Of a stretch of 38,927 nucleotides of DNA, positions 27,562 to 35,181 are shown piece by piece. Below the pieces are notes generated by a model. That model saw nothing but the letters and a program-made list of their open reading frames with translations, did no database searches and was not told where the DNA came from. The translations under genes were made by a program, and so were the position numbers. The stretch's first letter is position 1. Each line of letters starts with the position of its first letter. The DNA comes from Pseudomonadales bacterium (GTDB lineage: Bacteria; Pseudomonadota; Gammaproteobacteria; Pseudomonadales; Azotimanducaceae), in contig JAJDTI010000069.1 in the NCBI GenBank assembly GCA_022827245.1, positions 1 through 38,927 of the forward strand. Reading direction: 5' to 3'.

Positions 27562-27577
27562 GTGGTAAATACACCAC
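27562..27577. promoter_or_regulatory. Palindromic operator candidate, copy 1
   Basis: GTGGTAAATACACCAC is an inverted repeat with perfect 5-base arms (GTGGT/ACCAC) and a six-base centre. It ends 12 bases upstream of the minus-strand ATG at 27550. It shares arm position, arm length and AT-rich centre with the copy at 27628. Confidence 0.6.
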
Positions 27578-27591
27578 CAAGTCAACGTATC

Positions 27592-27607
27592 GTGGTCTAA
27601 TTGCCTC
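27592..27607. promoter_or_regulatory. Degenerate operator candidate, middle copy
   Basis: GTGGTCTAATTGCCTC matches the left arm of the flanking palindromes exactly and keeps the AT-rich centre, but the right arm (GCCTC) departs at its last two bases. It lies 30 bp from copy 1 and 36 bp from copy 3. It may be a weak third site or a chance match. Confidence 0.3.
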
Positions 27608-27627
27608 TGTACGATTCGCTTGCAGTC

Positions 27628-27643
27628 GTGGCATATTCGCCAC
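27628..27643. promoter_or_regulatory. Palindromic operator candidate, copy 3
   Basis: GTGGCATATTCGCCAC has perfect 5-base arms and directly abuts the plus-strand ATG at 27644. Its centre CATATT (27632-27637) would be the -10 box if transcription begins at the A of the ATG, which would give a leaderless message. A protein bound here would block that start directly. Confidence 0.6.
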
Positions 27644-28573
27644 ATGGAATCGTTCCGCACCATCGTCGAGCAGCAGTTGACGCGACGAGGAACCTCGGCC
27701 ATCCGGGCCGCGCTCGGCGCTGGCCTGACCCGTGACGCCATTCGCTCGGTCCTGCGTGGACGCTCGCCATCCGTGGACCGCGCCGCCGAGATCTGCGACG
27801 CGCTCGACCTCGAGTTCTACATCGGCCCGCCGCGGTCCGGCACCGGCTCGCCGGAGTCCGCGTCACAGGAGGTGAGCAGCCTCGATCACATACGCGACCG
27901 CAGACTGGTGGAACTGTTAGGGCTGATCGTAGGCCATTGGCAGGCGCTCGAAAGCGACTATGCGCGGACGGATTTCGTCTTGCGGCTGTACGAGCGGGAG
28001 CCGCGGCTTCGCGATGCCGCCGGCAGGCGTCGGGGTAGCCAGCACCGCTTCCCCAAGCGCGCGCTCCGCGCCGTTTCCGAGGAGGTGCAGGCCCTTGGGG
28101 CGGCGGCCGACGCGGACCGTATCGAGGCGATGCCGTTGCTGGACTCGCTGCGCGGGCTCGGCGTGCGTCCCGCGCACCCGGTCTACGACGAACTGCGCCG
28201 CCTCGTGGGCCCGCAGTCGCACGCGGCGATCTGCCAGGCGTTCCTGCGTGCCGGGGTGTGGCTGGATGTGCATATCCGTACCCCCGACGAGGGAACCGCG
28301 CGACCGCGGGCGCTCGGCGTGATGGAGTGGCGGCGACCCAACTATCGGGTCGTGTACAGCGCGGACCTGGCCCATGTCGGCGCCCGGCTGGACAACGAGT
28401 GGGTGGTGATGCTCGGCGGGAACGTCGAACGGCTGATCGCCGAAGGTCTGGTGCAGGGAGAGGCGCGCGAGCGCCACGTGCCTTACCGGGGCGAAGCCCC
28501 GACCTCGCTGGTCGCCGAACTCGTGTGGGCGCCGCCGGTGGAGGTTGCGCCGGGCGCGGAAGCCCGGGAGTGA
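27644..28573 (+). CDS. XRE-like DNA-binding protein with unknown C-terminal domain
   Basis: 309 residues from the ATG at 27644. Residues about 1-60 resemble a Cro/CI-type helix-turn-helix (RRGTSAIRAALGAGLTRDAIRSVLRGRSPSVDRAAEICDALDLEF), the form seen in phage-type repressors. The rest has no LexA-type protease signature that I can see. It includes a helical middle (RRLVELLGLIVGHWQALESDY) and a C-terminal part with several beta-type stretches (YRVVYSADLAHVGARLDNEWVVMLGG). No ribosome site precedes the ATG; an operator-like palindrome ends at the base before it, so leaderless translation is possible. It is divergent from the regulator at 26903-27550. The function beyond DNA binding is unknown. 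Confidence 0.65.
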   Translation: MESFRTIVEQQLTRRGTSAIRAALGAGLTRDAIRSVLRGRSPSVDRAAEICDALDLEFYIGPPRSGTGSPESASQEVSSLDHIRDRRLVELLGLIVGHWQALESDYARTDFVLRLYEREPRLRDAAGRRRGSQHRFPKRALRAVSEEVQALGAAADADRIEAMPLLDSLRGLGVRPAHPVYDELRRLVGPQSHAAICQAFLRAGVWLDVHIRTPDEGTARPRALGVMEWRRPNYRVVYSADLAHVGARLDNEWVVMLGGNVERLIAEGLVQGEARERHVPYRGEAPTSLVAELVWAPPVEVAPGAEARE

Positions 28574-28602
28574 CGCCGGGCCGAGCGCTCGCCGCCCGGG
28601 GG

Positions 28603-28619
28603 CGCCGGCGAAACCGGCG
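28603..28619. terminator. Hairpin between convergent genes
   Basis: CGCCGG (28603-28608) pairs with CCGGCG (28614-28619) around CGAAA, filling the space between the stop at 28573 and the convergent stop at 28620. It could serve either strand. It lacks a T-run, as do the other hairpins in this GC-rich window. Confidence 0.4.
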
Positions 28620-30749
28620 TCAGTCGCCGGTCCGCCGCGCGGCCTCGATCGCCTCGACCAGGCTGGTCGTCGGCGTCTCACCGATGGGTCCGACGCGTAC
28701 GCGGTACAGCGCGCGTCCGTCGGCGTGCACGGTTTCCGTGACGCGCACCGGTGTCGGAACCCGGTCCCGCAGCTGGGTTGCGAGCGCCTCGGCCGTTGCG
28801 CGGACCGCGAACGCGCCGGCCTGCAGGAAGCGCTCGCCGGCCTCCCGCAGGACGAGGGGAGGGGGTCTCAATCGCGTGGCGGCCGCCCGGACCTCGCCGG
28901 CCGCGGGGTCTGCCGCGCCGGGGCCCGGTACGGTCATGACGCCGTAGCCGGCGACCTCGAGGGCATCCGCGACGCCGACGAGTTCCTCGTAGGAGGGAAC
29001 CGGGCCGATGCGCACCCGGTACAGGATGCGATCGCCGTCAGGGCGCGCTTCGTCGACCCCTACGGGCGGGTCCACGATCGCGCGGAGCCGCTCGGCGGCC
29101 TCTTCGGCGGCTTCGGCGGTGGTGTACGCGGCGGTTTGCACGAACCGTCGGTCCGTTTCGCGGACGATGATGGGCGGCTGGTCCCCATGCGCTGGGGGCG
29201 GCGGTTGCTTCCCGGGCTCGAGAGGCATCTCGAGCCGCCCGTAGCCGTGGGCCTCGAGTGCGTCGGCGAGTTCGTCGAGCGCCTGTCCGGGCCCGATCGG
29301 CCCGACGCGGACCCGGTACACGCGTTGGCCGCCGGGCAGCGCGGCCTCGCTGACATCGGTGCCGTGCCGGGTGAGTTGCGCCAGCCTCCCGGCCAGTTCC
29401 TCCGCCGCCGCTCTCACCGCGTACGCCCCCGCCTGCACGTAACGCTCGCCGTCCGCCGTGACCAGGAGCGGGGGCGCGCCGGCCGGAGGCCCCGTTTTCT
29501 TCGCGGGGGCCGGGAGGTCCAACGGTCGGAAGCCTTCCGCCTCCAGGGTGGTCCCCAGCGCCACGAGCGCGTCGCGGGAGGGGATCGGGCCGATGCGGAC
29601 GCGGGACAGCGTCGCTCCGCCGGGCGTCCGGCCCTCGCTTACCCACACCGGGTGGTCCGTGAGTTCCCGCAGGCGCTCGGACAGCCGTTCCGCGCGTGCC
29701 CTCGAGCCATAGGCGGCGGGCTGCACGATCGTCCAGGCATCTTCCTGGAGGACGATGGGCTGCTGCTCGGGCGGGCCGGGCAAATCGGGCTCGTCCTCCG
29801 GATCCGGCGCGCGGACGGCCTGGATGGTGGCCGGTGCCTCCGGGCTCGGCGGCGGCTCCGGTTCGGGGAGGTCGGGCAGGTCGGGCAGGTCTTCGGTCGT
29901 CGCCACCCGCGTCGGCGACGGTGGGGGCCCGGGGAGGGTCTGGACCGTCGGCTCGCCTGGTTCGTCATGCGTGGGCGGGGCAGCCGCATCCGGCGGTTCC
30001 GGGTCGCCAGCGATCGGCTCCGCGGGGGCCGGGGCCTCGGGCAAGGGAGGCTGGGGACTGCGGGAGGGAGAGGGTACCGGCTCGACGCCGGGGAGAGCTT
30101 CGATCGGAAGCATCTGTTCGCGGGCACGGGCCATCGCGTTGGCGGGTCCCGGGTCCGTGGAGGGGTCGTCGAATTCGGTCAGCATGGCCAGGGCCCGCGT
30201 CAGGTTTCCCTGGAACCGGGCGTCGTCGGGCGCACGCAGCACTGCCTGCTCCATGGCGGCCACGCCGCCACGCAGGTCCCCGGCCAGCAGGAGCGTGAGG
30301 CCGAGACCGTTGAAGCCCCAGGCGACGACCGGCTGCGGCGCCTGTTCGTCGGGCTCGGTCAGCCTGGCGAAACTCTTGCGGGCGGCTTCGAGCTGCCCGG
30401 CGGACAGGGCGGCTCGACCGTGCGCCAGGAGTGCCGCGTGGCGCTCCTCCGGTCGTCTTGCGTTTGCCAGGGCCGCCAGGTACCACCGTGCCGCCTCGGC
30501 GGACTCCCGGTTCGCCACGGCGGCGTCGCCCAGCCCCATGCGGGCGTCGACGGAGTCGGAGTCGACCTGGAGTACACGCCGGTAGAGCCGCCGGGCCGTC
30601 TCCACCTGACCTGCATCCAGCGCGGCCCGCGCCATCGGCAGGACGGCGCGTTCCATTTGCTCCGCCCGTGGCCGCTCCCGCTCCTGGGGGAGGAGCGAGC
30701 AGGCGGCCCCGAGCATCGCACACACTGCAAGAGCGATGGCGCGAGACAC
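28620..30749 (-). CDS. TPR lipoprotein with four C-terminal SPOR domains
   Basis: 709 residues from a GTG at 30749. A lipoprotein signal ends in LGAAC (C17). TPR-like repeats (about 35-215, including ARRLYRRVLQVDSDSVDARMGLGDAAV) resemble TadD, the TPR lipoprotein of Tad systems. A Pro-, Glu- and Asp-rich linker (about 220-335) leads to four SPOR-like repeats near 335-415, 420-505, 520-605 and 630-709. Each has an aromatic/VQ strand such as YVQAGAY or FLQAGAF and an RVRIGP or RVRVGP strand. SPOR domains bind denuded peptidoglycan at division sites. The gene is divergent from cpaF-tadB-tadC. A TadD-like role tied to the cell wall is inferred. The GTG lacks a strong ribosome site; an ATG at codon 12 would destroy the signal. 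Confidence 0.82.
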   Translation of the reverse strand: MSRAIALAVCAMLGAACSLLPQERERPRAEQMERAVLPMARAALDAGQVETARRLYRRVLQVDSDSVDARMGLGDAAVANRESAEAARWYLAALANARRPEERHAALLAHGRAALSAGQLEAARKSFARLTEPDEQAPQPVVAWGFNGLGLTLLLAGDLRGGVAAMEQAVLRAPDDARFQGNLTRALAMLTEFDDPSTDPGPANAMARAREQMLPIEALPGVEPVPSPSRSPQPPLPEAPAPAEPIAGDPEPPDAAAPPTHDEPGEPTVQTLPGPPPSPTRVATTEDLPDLPDLPEPEPPPSPEAPATIQAVRAPDPEDEPDLPGPPEQQPIVLQEDAWTIVQPAAYGSRARAERLSERLRELTDHPVWVSEGRTPGGATLSRVRIGPIPSRDALVALGTTLEAEGFRPLDLPAPAKKTGPPAGAPPLLVTADGERYVQAGAYAVRAAAEELAGRLAQLTRHGTDVSEAALPGGQRVYRVRVGPIGPGQALDELADALEAHGYGRLEMPLEPGKQPPPPAHGDQPPIIVRETDRRFVQTAAYTTAEAAEEAAERLRAIVDPPVGVDEARPDGDRILYRVRIGPVPSYEELVGVADALEVAGYGVMTVPGPGAADPAAGEVRAAATRLRPPPLVLREAGERFLQAGAFAVRATAEALATQLRDRVPTPVRVTETVHADGRALYRVRVGPIGETPTTSLVEAIEAARRTGD

Positions 30750-30790
30750 GTATCAGGAAGCCGCGCGGCTTTTGGACGAAATGGCCGCGC

Positions 30791-30798
30791 AGTATAAT
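30791..30798. promoter_or_regulatory. Overlapping divergent -10 boxes between TPR-SPOR gene and cpaF
   Basis: TATAAT (30793-30798, plus strand) is a perfect -10 box; TTGGAC at 30772-30777 is a possible -35, but the spacing is only 15. On the minus strand TATACT (30796-30791) is a good -10 box for the TPR-SPOR gene, without an obvious -35. The two overlap, so the directions may compete. The cpaF leader would be about 200 bases, most of it without recognisable features. Confidence 0.45.
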
Positions 30799-30964
30799 CG
30801 CAAGCCGGCGGTTTCACGATGTCCCGCGCTGGGCAGTCGGGTGCGCCCGGCTTGCCGTACCTGGCGCCGAAACCGCGTTTCGAAGTAGTAGTTGGAAAGG
30901 CCATGACGCCGGTTGCGCGATCGTGGTCGGTGCGTGCGTATGGCCGTCCTCTCGGGGTACGTGC

Positions 30965-31002
30965 TCGGGGGTAGGTGGTCGGGGGTAGGTGGTCGGGGGT
31001 AG
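30965..31002 (+). repeat. 14-bp tandem repeat just upstream of cpaF
   Basis: The unit TCGGGGGTAGGTGG occurs at 30965-30978 and 30979-30992, followed by a partial copy TCGGGGGTAG at 30993-31002. The last copy ends four bases before the cpaF ATG and supplies its most plausible purine-rich ribosome site (GGGGGTAG). Copy-number change by slippage would repeat or remove such sites and alter spacing. Confidence 0.8.
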
Positions 31003-31006
31003 AAAA

Positions 31007-32353
31007 ATGGCGCAATCGATCCGACATCGCCGCGGCGGCCAGTTCCAGCCGCGGGCCGCGCGGCCGCAGGCCGAGGACGGCGCCCCCGAGGCCGCGGCGT
31101 TCAGCCGGTTCGAGGCGATCGTGCCCTGGTACCACGGGCGCGTGCTCGAGGCGCTCGACTCGCAGAGCGCGTCGACGCTGAACGACGACGAACTCACCGA
31201 GCTCGTGACCAGCATGCTCTACAGCCTCGAGAGCGCGCCCGACGCGCCGCCGGTGGGGGGGACCCACGCGGCGCTCGCGAAGCGGCTGGTGGACGAGATG
31301 CGGGGGCTCGGGCCCCTCGGACCGCTGCTTCGGGACCCGGAGGTCAGCGACATCCTCGTCAACGGCCTGGGGTCCGTGTACGTGGAGCGGCGCGGCCGGC
31401 TGTCGCGGGTCGAGGTGCGGTTCCGCGACGTCGACCACCTCACCCAGATCGCGCAGCGGATCGCGCAGGGGGTGGGGCGCCGGGTGGACGAGCTCAGCCC
31501 GATGTGCGACGCGCGGCTGCGGGACGGTTCACGGGTCAACATCATCGCGCCGCCGCTCGCCATCGACGGTGCGGCGATCTCGATCCGGCGCTTCCGCAAG
31601 GGCGGCTTCACGGTCGAGGAACTCGCCCGCAACGGGGCGATGCACCGGGACATGGCGACGATGCTAGAGGTGGCGACGCGCGCCCAGTTGAACGTGGTGG
31701 TGTCGGGCGGTACGGGGGCCGGCAAGACGACGATCCTGAACGCGCTGTCGGGCAACATCGCGCCGGAGGAACGTGTCGTGACGCTGGAGGACGCGGCGGA
31801 GCTCAGCCTCGTGCAGCCGCACGTCGTCCGCCTCGAGACGCGGGCGCCGACGTCGGAGCACGTGGGTGAGATCAGCATGCGCGACCTCCTGAAAAACGCG
31901 CTCAGGATGCGCCCCGACCGGATCATCGTGGGGGAGGTGCGGGGTCCGGAAGCGCTCGAAGCCCTGCAGGCGATGAACACCGGTCACCCGGGCTCCATGT
32001 TCACCGTGCACGCCAACAACCCGCGGGACACCATCAGCCGTCTCGAATACCTCGTGATGATGGCGTCTGGCGAGATTCCGCTGTCGGCGATCCGCAACCA
32101 GGTCGTGTCGGCCGTCGACCTGATCGTGCAGGTGGCACGGTTCAAGGACGGACGGCGGCGCATCGTGTCCATCACGGACGTGGTCGGGCTCGAGGGCGAC
32201 GTGCCCGTGCTCGAGGACATCTGGTCCTACGATGTCGGGGCCGACCGCTTCGAGTGCAGCGGAGGGCGGCCGTCGTTCACGGAGCGGGTCGAGGACCTCG
32301 GGTTCGGCGACCTGCTGAAGGCCGGCCTGGGCCGCCCCCGGGCCGGGGCGTAG
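31007..32353 (+). CDS. cpaF: Tad/Flp secretion ATPase CpaF (TadA)
   Basis: 448 residues from the ATG at 31007. This is a GspE/VirB11-type hexameric ATPase that powers Tad pilus assembly, or related type II/IV secretion. The N-terminal region (about 90-200) has EMRGLGPLGPLLRDPEVSDILVNG, the standard CpaF block. Walker A is GGTGAGKTT (234-242). The Asp/Glu box TLEDAAELSL, Walker B region RIIVGEVRG and His box GHPGSMFTVHANN follow. It leads cpaF-tadB-tadC; no cpaE/TadZ, secretin, prepilin or prepilin peptidase gene is seen nearby. A 14-bp tandem repeat occupies the region just before the start. Confidence 0.95.
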   Translation: MAQSIRHRRGGQFQPRAARPQAEDGAPEAAAFSRFEAIVPWYHGRVLEALDSQSASTLNDDELTELVTSMLYSLESAPDAPPVGGTHAALAKRLVDEMRGLGPLGPLLRDPEVSDILVNGLGSVYVERRGRLSRVEVRFRDVDHLTQIAQRIAQGVGRRVDELSPMCDARLRDGSRVNIIAPPLAIDGAAISIRRFRKGGFTVEELARNGAMHRDMATMLEVATRAQLNVVVSGGTGAGKTTILNALSGNIAPEERVVTLEDAAELSLVQPHVVRLETRAPTSEHVGEISMRDLLKNALRMRPDRIIVGEVRGPEALEALQAMNTGHPGSMFTVHANNPRDTISRLEYLVMMASGEIPLSAIRNQVVSAVDLIVQVARFKDGRRRIVSITDVVGLEGDVPVLEDIWSYDVGADRFECSGGRPSFTERVEDLGFGDLLKAGLGRPRAGA

Positions 32354-32365
32354 AGCACGTCGGGC

Positions 32366-33307
32366 GTGGAGAACACCCTCATAGTCATCGCCGCCGTCCT
32401 GGTCGGCCTCGTCACGATCGGCGCTTCCGCACTCGGCGCGCTGCGGACGCGGTCGCGCGTCAGGCGGCGGTTGGGGCTCTTCGCCGACATGCTGCAGGCC
32501 GACGAGGCCGGCACGGTGGCGGTCCCGGAAGCGCAGGAAGGGGTCAGCGAACCGAAGAGCGCGCTCGTGGCGATGCTGGAGCGGCGCTATCCCCTCTCGG
32601 GGGGTGTCCGCACGGCCGCGATCGCAACGGTCACGGCCGTCGTCGCCTGCGCTACGCTGGTCCCGCTGCTGTCCTTCTTCGGCCTGTCCGGTCCCCTGGC
32701 CACGCTTCTGGCGCTCGCCATCGGGGGCGCGTTCGGCTGGAGCGTGGGACTGATGCTCGAGACGGCGAAGCGCAACGCCTTCAACGACCGCTTCCTGCCC
32801 GCGATCGAGGACTTCCAGCGGATGGTCTACTTCGGGATCGCGACCGGCCAGGCGTTCTCGTCCGTTACGGCCGCTGCGGAGGAGCCGCTCGCGGGGTCGC
32901 TCAGGAACATCCAGCTCCAGGCGGAGTTCGGCGTGCCGCTGGCGGCCGCCATGGAGCGCGAGGCGCGACGGGTGCGCGTGAGCGAGCTCGCGATGCTGTC
33001 CGCCATCATGGGGACGCAGGCGCGTACCGGCGGCAACCTGTCAGAAGCCGTGGCCAACCTCGCCGACATGCTCAGGGAACGCCTCGACAACCGCGCACGG
33101 ATCAAGGCCTCGACGGCGGAGTCGCGGATCACGCTGATCATCCTGTCCGCGGTCCCCGTGCTCGCCGTGTCCATCCAGGCCGCGCTGCAGCCGGCGCTCG
33201 TGGACGTGCTCCTCGGCGAAGCCCGCCACCTGCTCGGCATGGGCGCCGGCCTGATCGTCGCGGGCCTGGTGGTCTCCTGGCTGATGATTCGGAGCGCCCA
33301 GCGATGA
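32366..33307 (+). CDS. tadB: Tad inner-membrane platform protein TadB
   Basis: 313 residues from a GTG at 32366, 12 bases after cpaF. An N-terminal helix (about 4-24) is followed by a cytoplasmic region, two helices (about 82-125) and a T2SSF domain (about 140-255). FQRMVYFGIATGQAFSSV, FGVPLAAAMEREA and ARTGGNLSEAVANLADMLRER are typical of TadB. The C-terminal hydrophobic helices follow near 258-310. With TadC it forms the membrane platform above the CpaF ring. The stop overlaps the tadC start (ATGA). Confidence 0.92.
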   Translation: MENTLIVIAAVLVGLVTIGASALGALRTRSRVRRRLGLFADMLQADEAGTVAVPEAQEGVSEPKSALVAMLERRYPLSGGVRTAAIATVTAVVACATLVPLLSFFGLSGPLATLLALAIGGAFGWSVGLMLETAKRNAFNDRFLPAIEDFQRMVYFGIATGQAFSSVTAAAEEPLAGSLRNIQLQAEFGVPLAAAMEREARRVRVSELAMLSAIMGTQARTGGNLSEAVANLADMLRERLDNRARIKASTAESRITLIILSAVPVLAVSIQAALQPALVDVLLGEARHLLGMGAGLIVAGLVVSWLMIRSAQR

Positions 33308-34248
33308 CGGGGACCGATATCGTCATGCTGGCCGCCATCCTCGGCGTGGGCGGCGCTGTTTTCTCGCTGCTGGCGGTCTTCGTCCAGCGCGTCCGCATGA
33401 CGCGCCGCCTCCGGCTGGCGACCGGTGGCGGCGTCGGGACGGGGGTCGACGCGCGGGTGGCGGCCGGCGTGCGCAGTGGGGCGAGCCGGGTGGCCGCGTC
33501 GTTGGGCGGGCTGATGCCGCTCAACGAGGACGATCGCGAGAAGATCGCGGTTGGGCTCGAACGCGCGGCGATGCGGTCCGAGAACGCGGTCGCCGTGGTG
33601 CTCGGGCTCAAGTTCGCCTGCATCATCGTCGGGCTGGCCGTGGGCCTCGCCGTGCTGCCGCCCCTGTGGCCGGGCCTGCTCGGGTGGGGGATCGGCCTGG
33701 TCGGCGGGCTGCTCGGCGGGGTGATGCTCAACCTCCTGCCGGAACTCGTGGTGACCCGGATCGCCGCGGCGCGTTTCCGGCGCGTGCACGGCGGGCTGGC
33801 GGACGCGTTCGACCTGATGATCGTGTGCCTGGAGTCCGGCCTGACCTTCGATCGCGCGCTGCGGCGGACCGTGGACAACCTCAAGACCTTTCAGCCCGAC
33901 CTGGCCAAGGAGCTCGGTCAGGCCTCGCTCGACATGAGCGTGCACGGACGCACGCGGCAGGATGCGCTCGGCAGGCTGGCCGCGCGGCTGGACAGTCAGG
34001 ACTTCAGGGACCTCTCCGTAACCGTCGCGCAGAGCGAGCGCCATGGCACGCCCCTCGCGGACGCCCTGCGCAAGCTCGCGAGTTCGATCCGCGTGCAGAG
34101 CATCTCGCGCATGCAGGAGAAGATGGGACGTCTGCCCACACTCCTGATCGTGCCGTCCATCGCCTTCCTGCTGCCCGGGATCATGGTGATCGTGGGTGGA
34201 CCGGCGTTCGTGCAGATGACGACCAGCCTGGGGAACGTCGGGTCGTAG
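33304..34248 (+). CDS. tadC: Tad inner-membrane platform protein TadC
   Basis: 314 residues. N-terminal helix at about 6-28, two helices near 95-140, then a T2SSF domain with FDLMIVCLESGLTFDRALRRTVDNL and SVTVAQSERHGTPLADALRKLAS. The C-terminal helix contains LPTLLIVPSIAFLLPGIMVIVGGPAF, a TadC hallmark (two shorter blocks are LLIVPSIAFLLPGIMVI and GPAFVQM). It overlaps tadB by four bases and ends the operon; the next gene is convergent. In many Tad loci tadD follows here. In this genome the TadD-like gene lies on the other side of cpaF, on the opposite strand. Confidence 0.92.
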   Translation: MTGTDIVMLAAILGVGGAVFSLLAVFVQRVRMTRRLRLATGGGVGTGVDARVAAGVRSGASRVAASLGGLMPLNEDDREKIAVGLERAAMRSENAVAVVLGLKFACIIVGLAVGLAVLPPLWPGLLGWGIGLVGGLLGGVMLNLLPELVVTRIAAARFRRVHGGLADAFDLMIVCLESGLTFDRALRRTVDNLKTFQPDLAKELGQASLDMSVHGRTRQDALGRLAARLDSQDFRDLSVTVAQSERHGTPLADALRKLASSIRVQSISRMQEKMGRLPTLLIVPSIAFLLPGIMVIVGGPAFVQMTTSLGNVGS

Positions 34249-34252
34249 CGCG

Positions 34253-34270
34253 GCCTGCTGCTCCGCAGGC
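34253..34270. terminator. Hairpin after tadC
   Basis: GCCTGC (34253-34258) pairs with GCAGGC (34265-34270) around TGCTCC, five bases after the tadC stop and between convergent genes. There is no T-run. A bidirectional terminator is plausible. Confidence 0.4.
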
Positions 34271-34290
34271 GTGTGGGCCGGGACTCGCCG

Positions 34291-35181
34291 CTACTGCTTG
34301 GACATGAGCGAGCACTGCACGATTTTCCGCATGTCGACGCCGCCGCTCACCTCGGTCGCGGTGCCGAAGAAGGCGTGGGCGCCGATGATGCCGAGGAGCG
34401 CTTCGGAGGCGGATGCCACGTACGCATCGTCCCTGAGCAGGTGGGTGTAGTCGTCGATCGGCTGCGTATAGAGGCGCTGGAACGTCGCGTGCAACACGGT
34501 GCGCGTGCCGGGAATCGTGCGCGGGCCGTTGCCGTGCCAGACGGATCCGTCCCAGGCCACGACGGAGCCTTTCTCGGCCTCGACCGGAATGGTCACGGGG
34601 TCGGTGATCTCGTCGCGGCGCGGATGCCGGCGCAGGCGCTGTGAACCGGGGACCACGCGGGTGGCGCCTCCGGCCTCCGTCATGCCCTCGCAGGGAATGC
34701 AGAACGTCAGGAAGAGGTTGTGCGCGGGGAACGGAGCCGGGATCCAGTTCTGGTCGGCATGCATGAACAGGCCGGCGTCGCCCTGACGCTTGACGGAACC
34801 CTTGATCTGACCGGCGCGGAAACCCATGCCGACGCTCGCCTCGGCGACCGCGAGGATCTTCGGCAGCGTCACGACCCGGTCCACCACGGGATGACGTCCG
34901 AGGAGCATGGCGGCGGCGATCCCCCTGGCCTCGCCCTCCGACCGATCCGCGAACGTGTGGATGACCTCGCGCAGTTCATCGAGCAGAGGCGGTGGCGCGG
35001 CATCCTTGACGACGGTGTAGCCGCGGTCGCGGAGGTCTTCGATGCAGCCCCACAGGTCGAGCTCGTCGATACGGGGCTTGAGCGACTCCGACACGTGGTA
35101 CGGCGGGAGCGTCGCCATGAAGTGATCGGGCTCGCTCTCCTTCCTTGGCGGAGCGGACGTCGATGTTTCCGGTTCGGCCAC
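34291..35181 (-). CDS. Phytanoyl-CoA dioxygenase-family protein
   Basis: 296 residues from the GTG at 35181, chosen because AGAGGA precedes it by eight bases; the frame is open to an ATG at 35253. It is a predicted Fe(II)/2-oxoglutarate-dependent oxygenase. The iron-binding triad is H141 and D143 (HADQNW) plus H216 (VWHGNG). R227 (IPGTR) is the likely 2-oxoglutarate-binding arginine. GGATRVVPGSQRLRR is the usual strand before the distal His. PhyH-family enzymes hydroxylate many small molecules, so the substrate cannot be assigned. It is divergent from a second PhyH-family gene with which it shares a 154-base region. Confidence 0.88.
   Translation of the reverse strand: MAEPETSTSAPPRKESEPDHFMATLPPYHVSESLKPRIDELDLWGCIEDLRDRGYTVVKDAAPPPLLDELREVIHTFADRSEGEARGIAAAMLLGRHPVVDRVVTLPKILAVAEASVGMGFRAGQIKGSVKRQGDAGLFMHADQNWIPAPFPAHNLFLTFCIPCEGMTEAGGATRVVPGSQRLRRHPRRDEITDPVTIPVEAEKGSVVAWDGSVWHGNGPRTIPGTRTVLHATFQRLYTQPIDDYTHLLRDDAYVASASEALLGIIGAHAFFGTATEVSGGVDMRKIVQCSLMSKQ

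Noticed and set aside
27903..28573. LexA/CI-type self-cleaving peptidase domain in the plus-strand regulator
   Set aside because: No Ala-Gly cleavage site or Ser-Lys dyad pattern could be recognised in the C-terminal part.
24996..28619. Complete prophage or integrative element
   Set aside because: There is no integrase, structural gene, tRNA or flanking direct repeat visible; only a toxin-antitoxin pair and a regulator pair are present.
30965..31002. Short CRISPR-like array
   Set aside because: The units are contiguous 14-mers without spacers, and there are fewer than three full copies.
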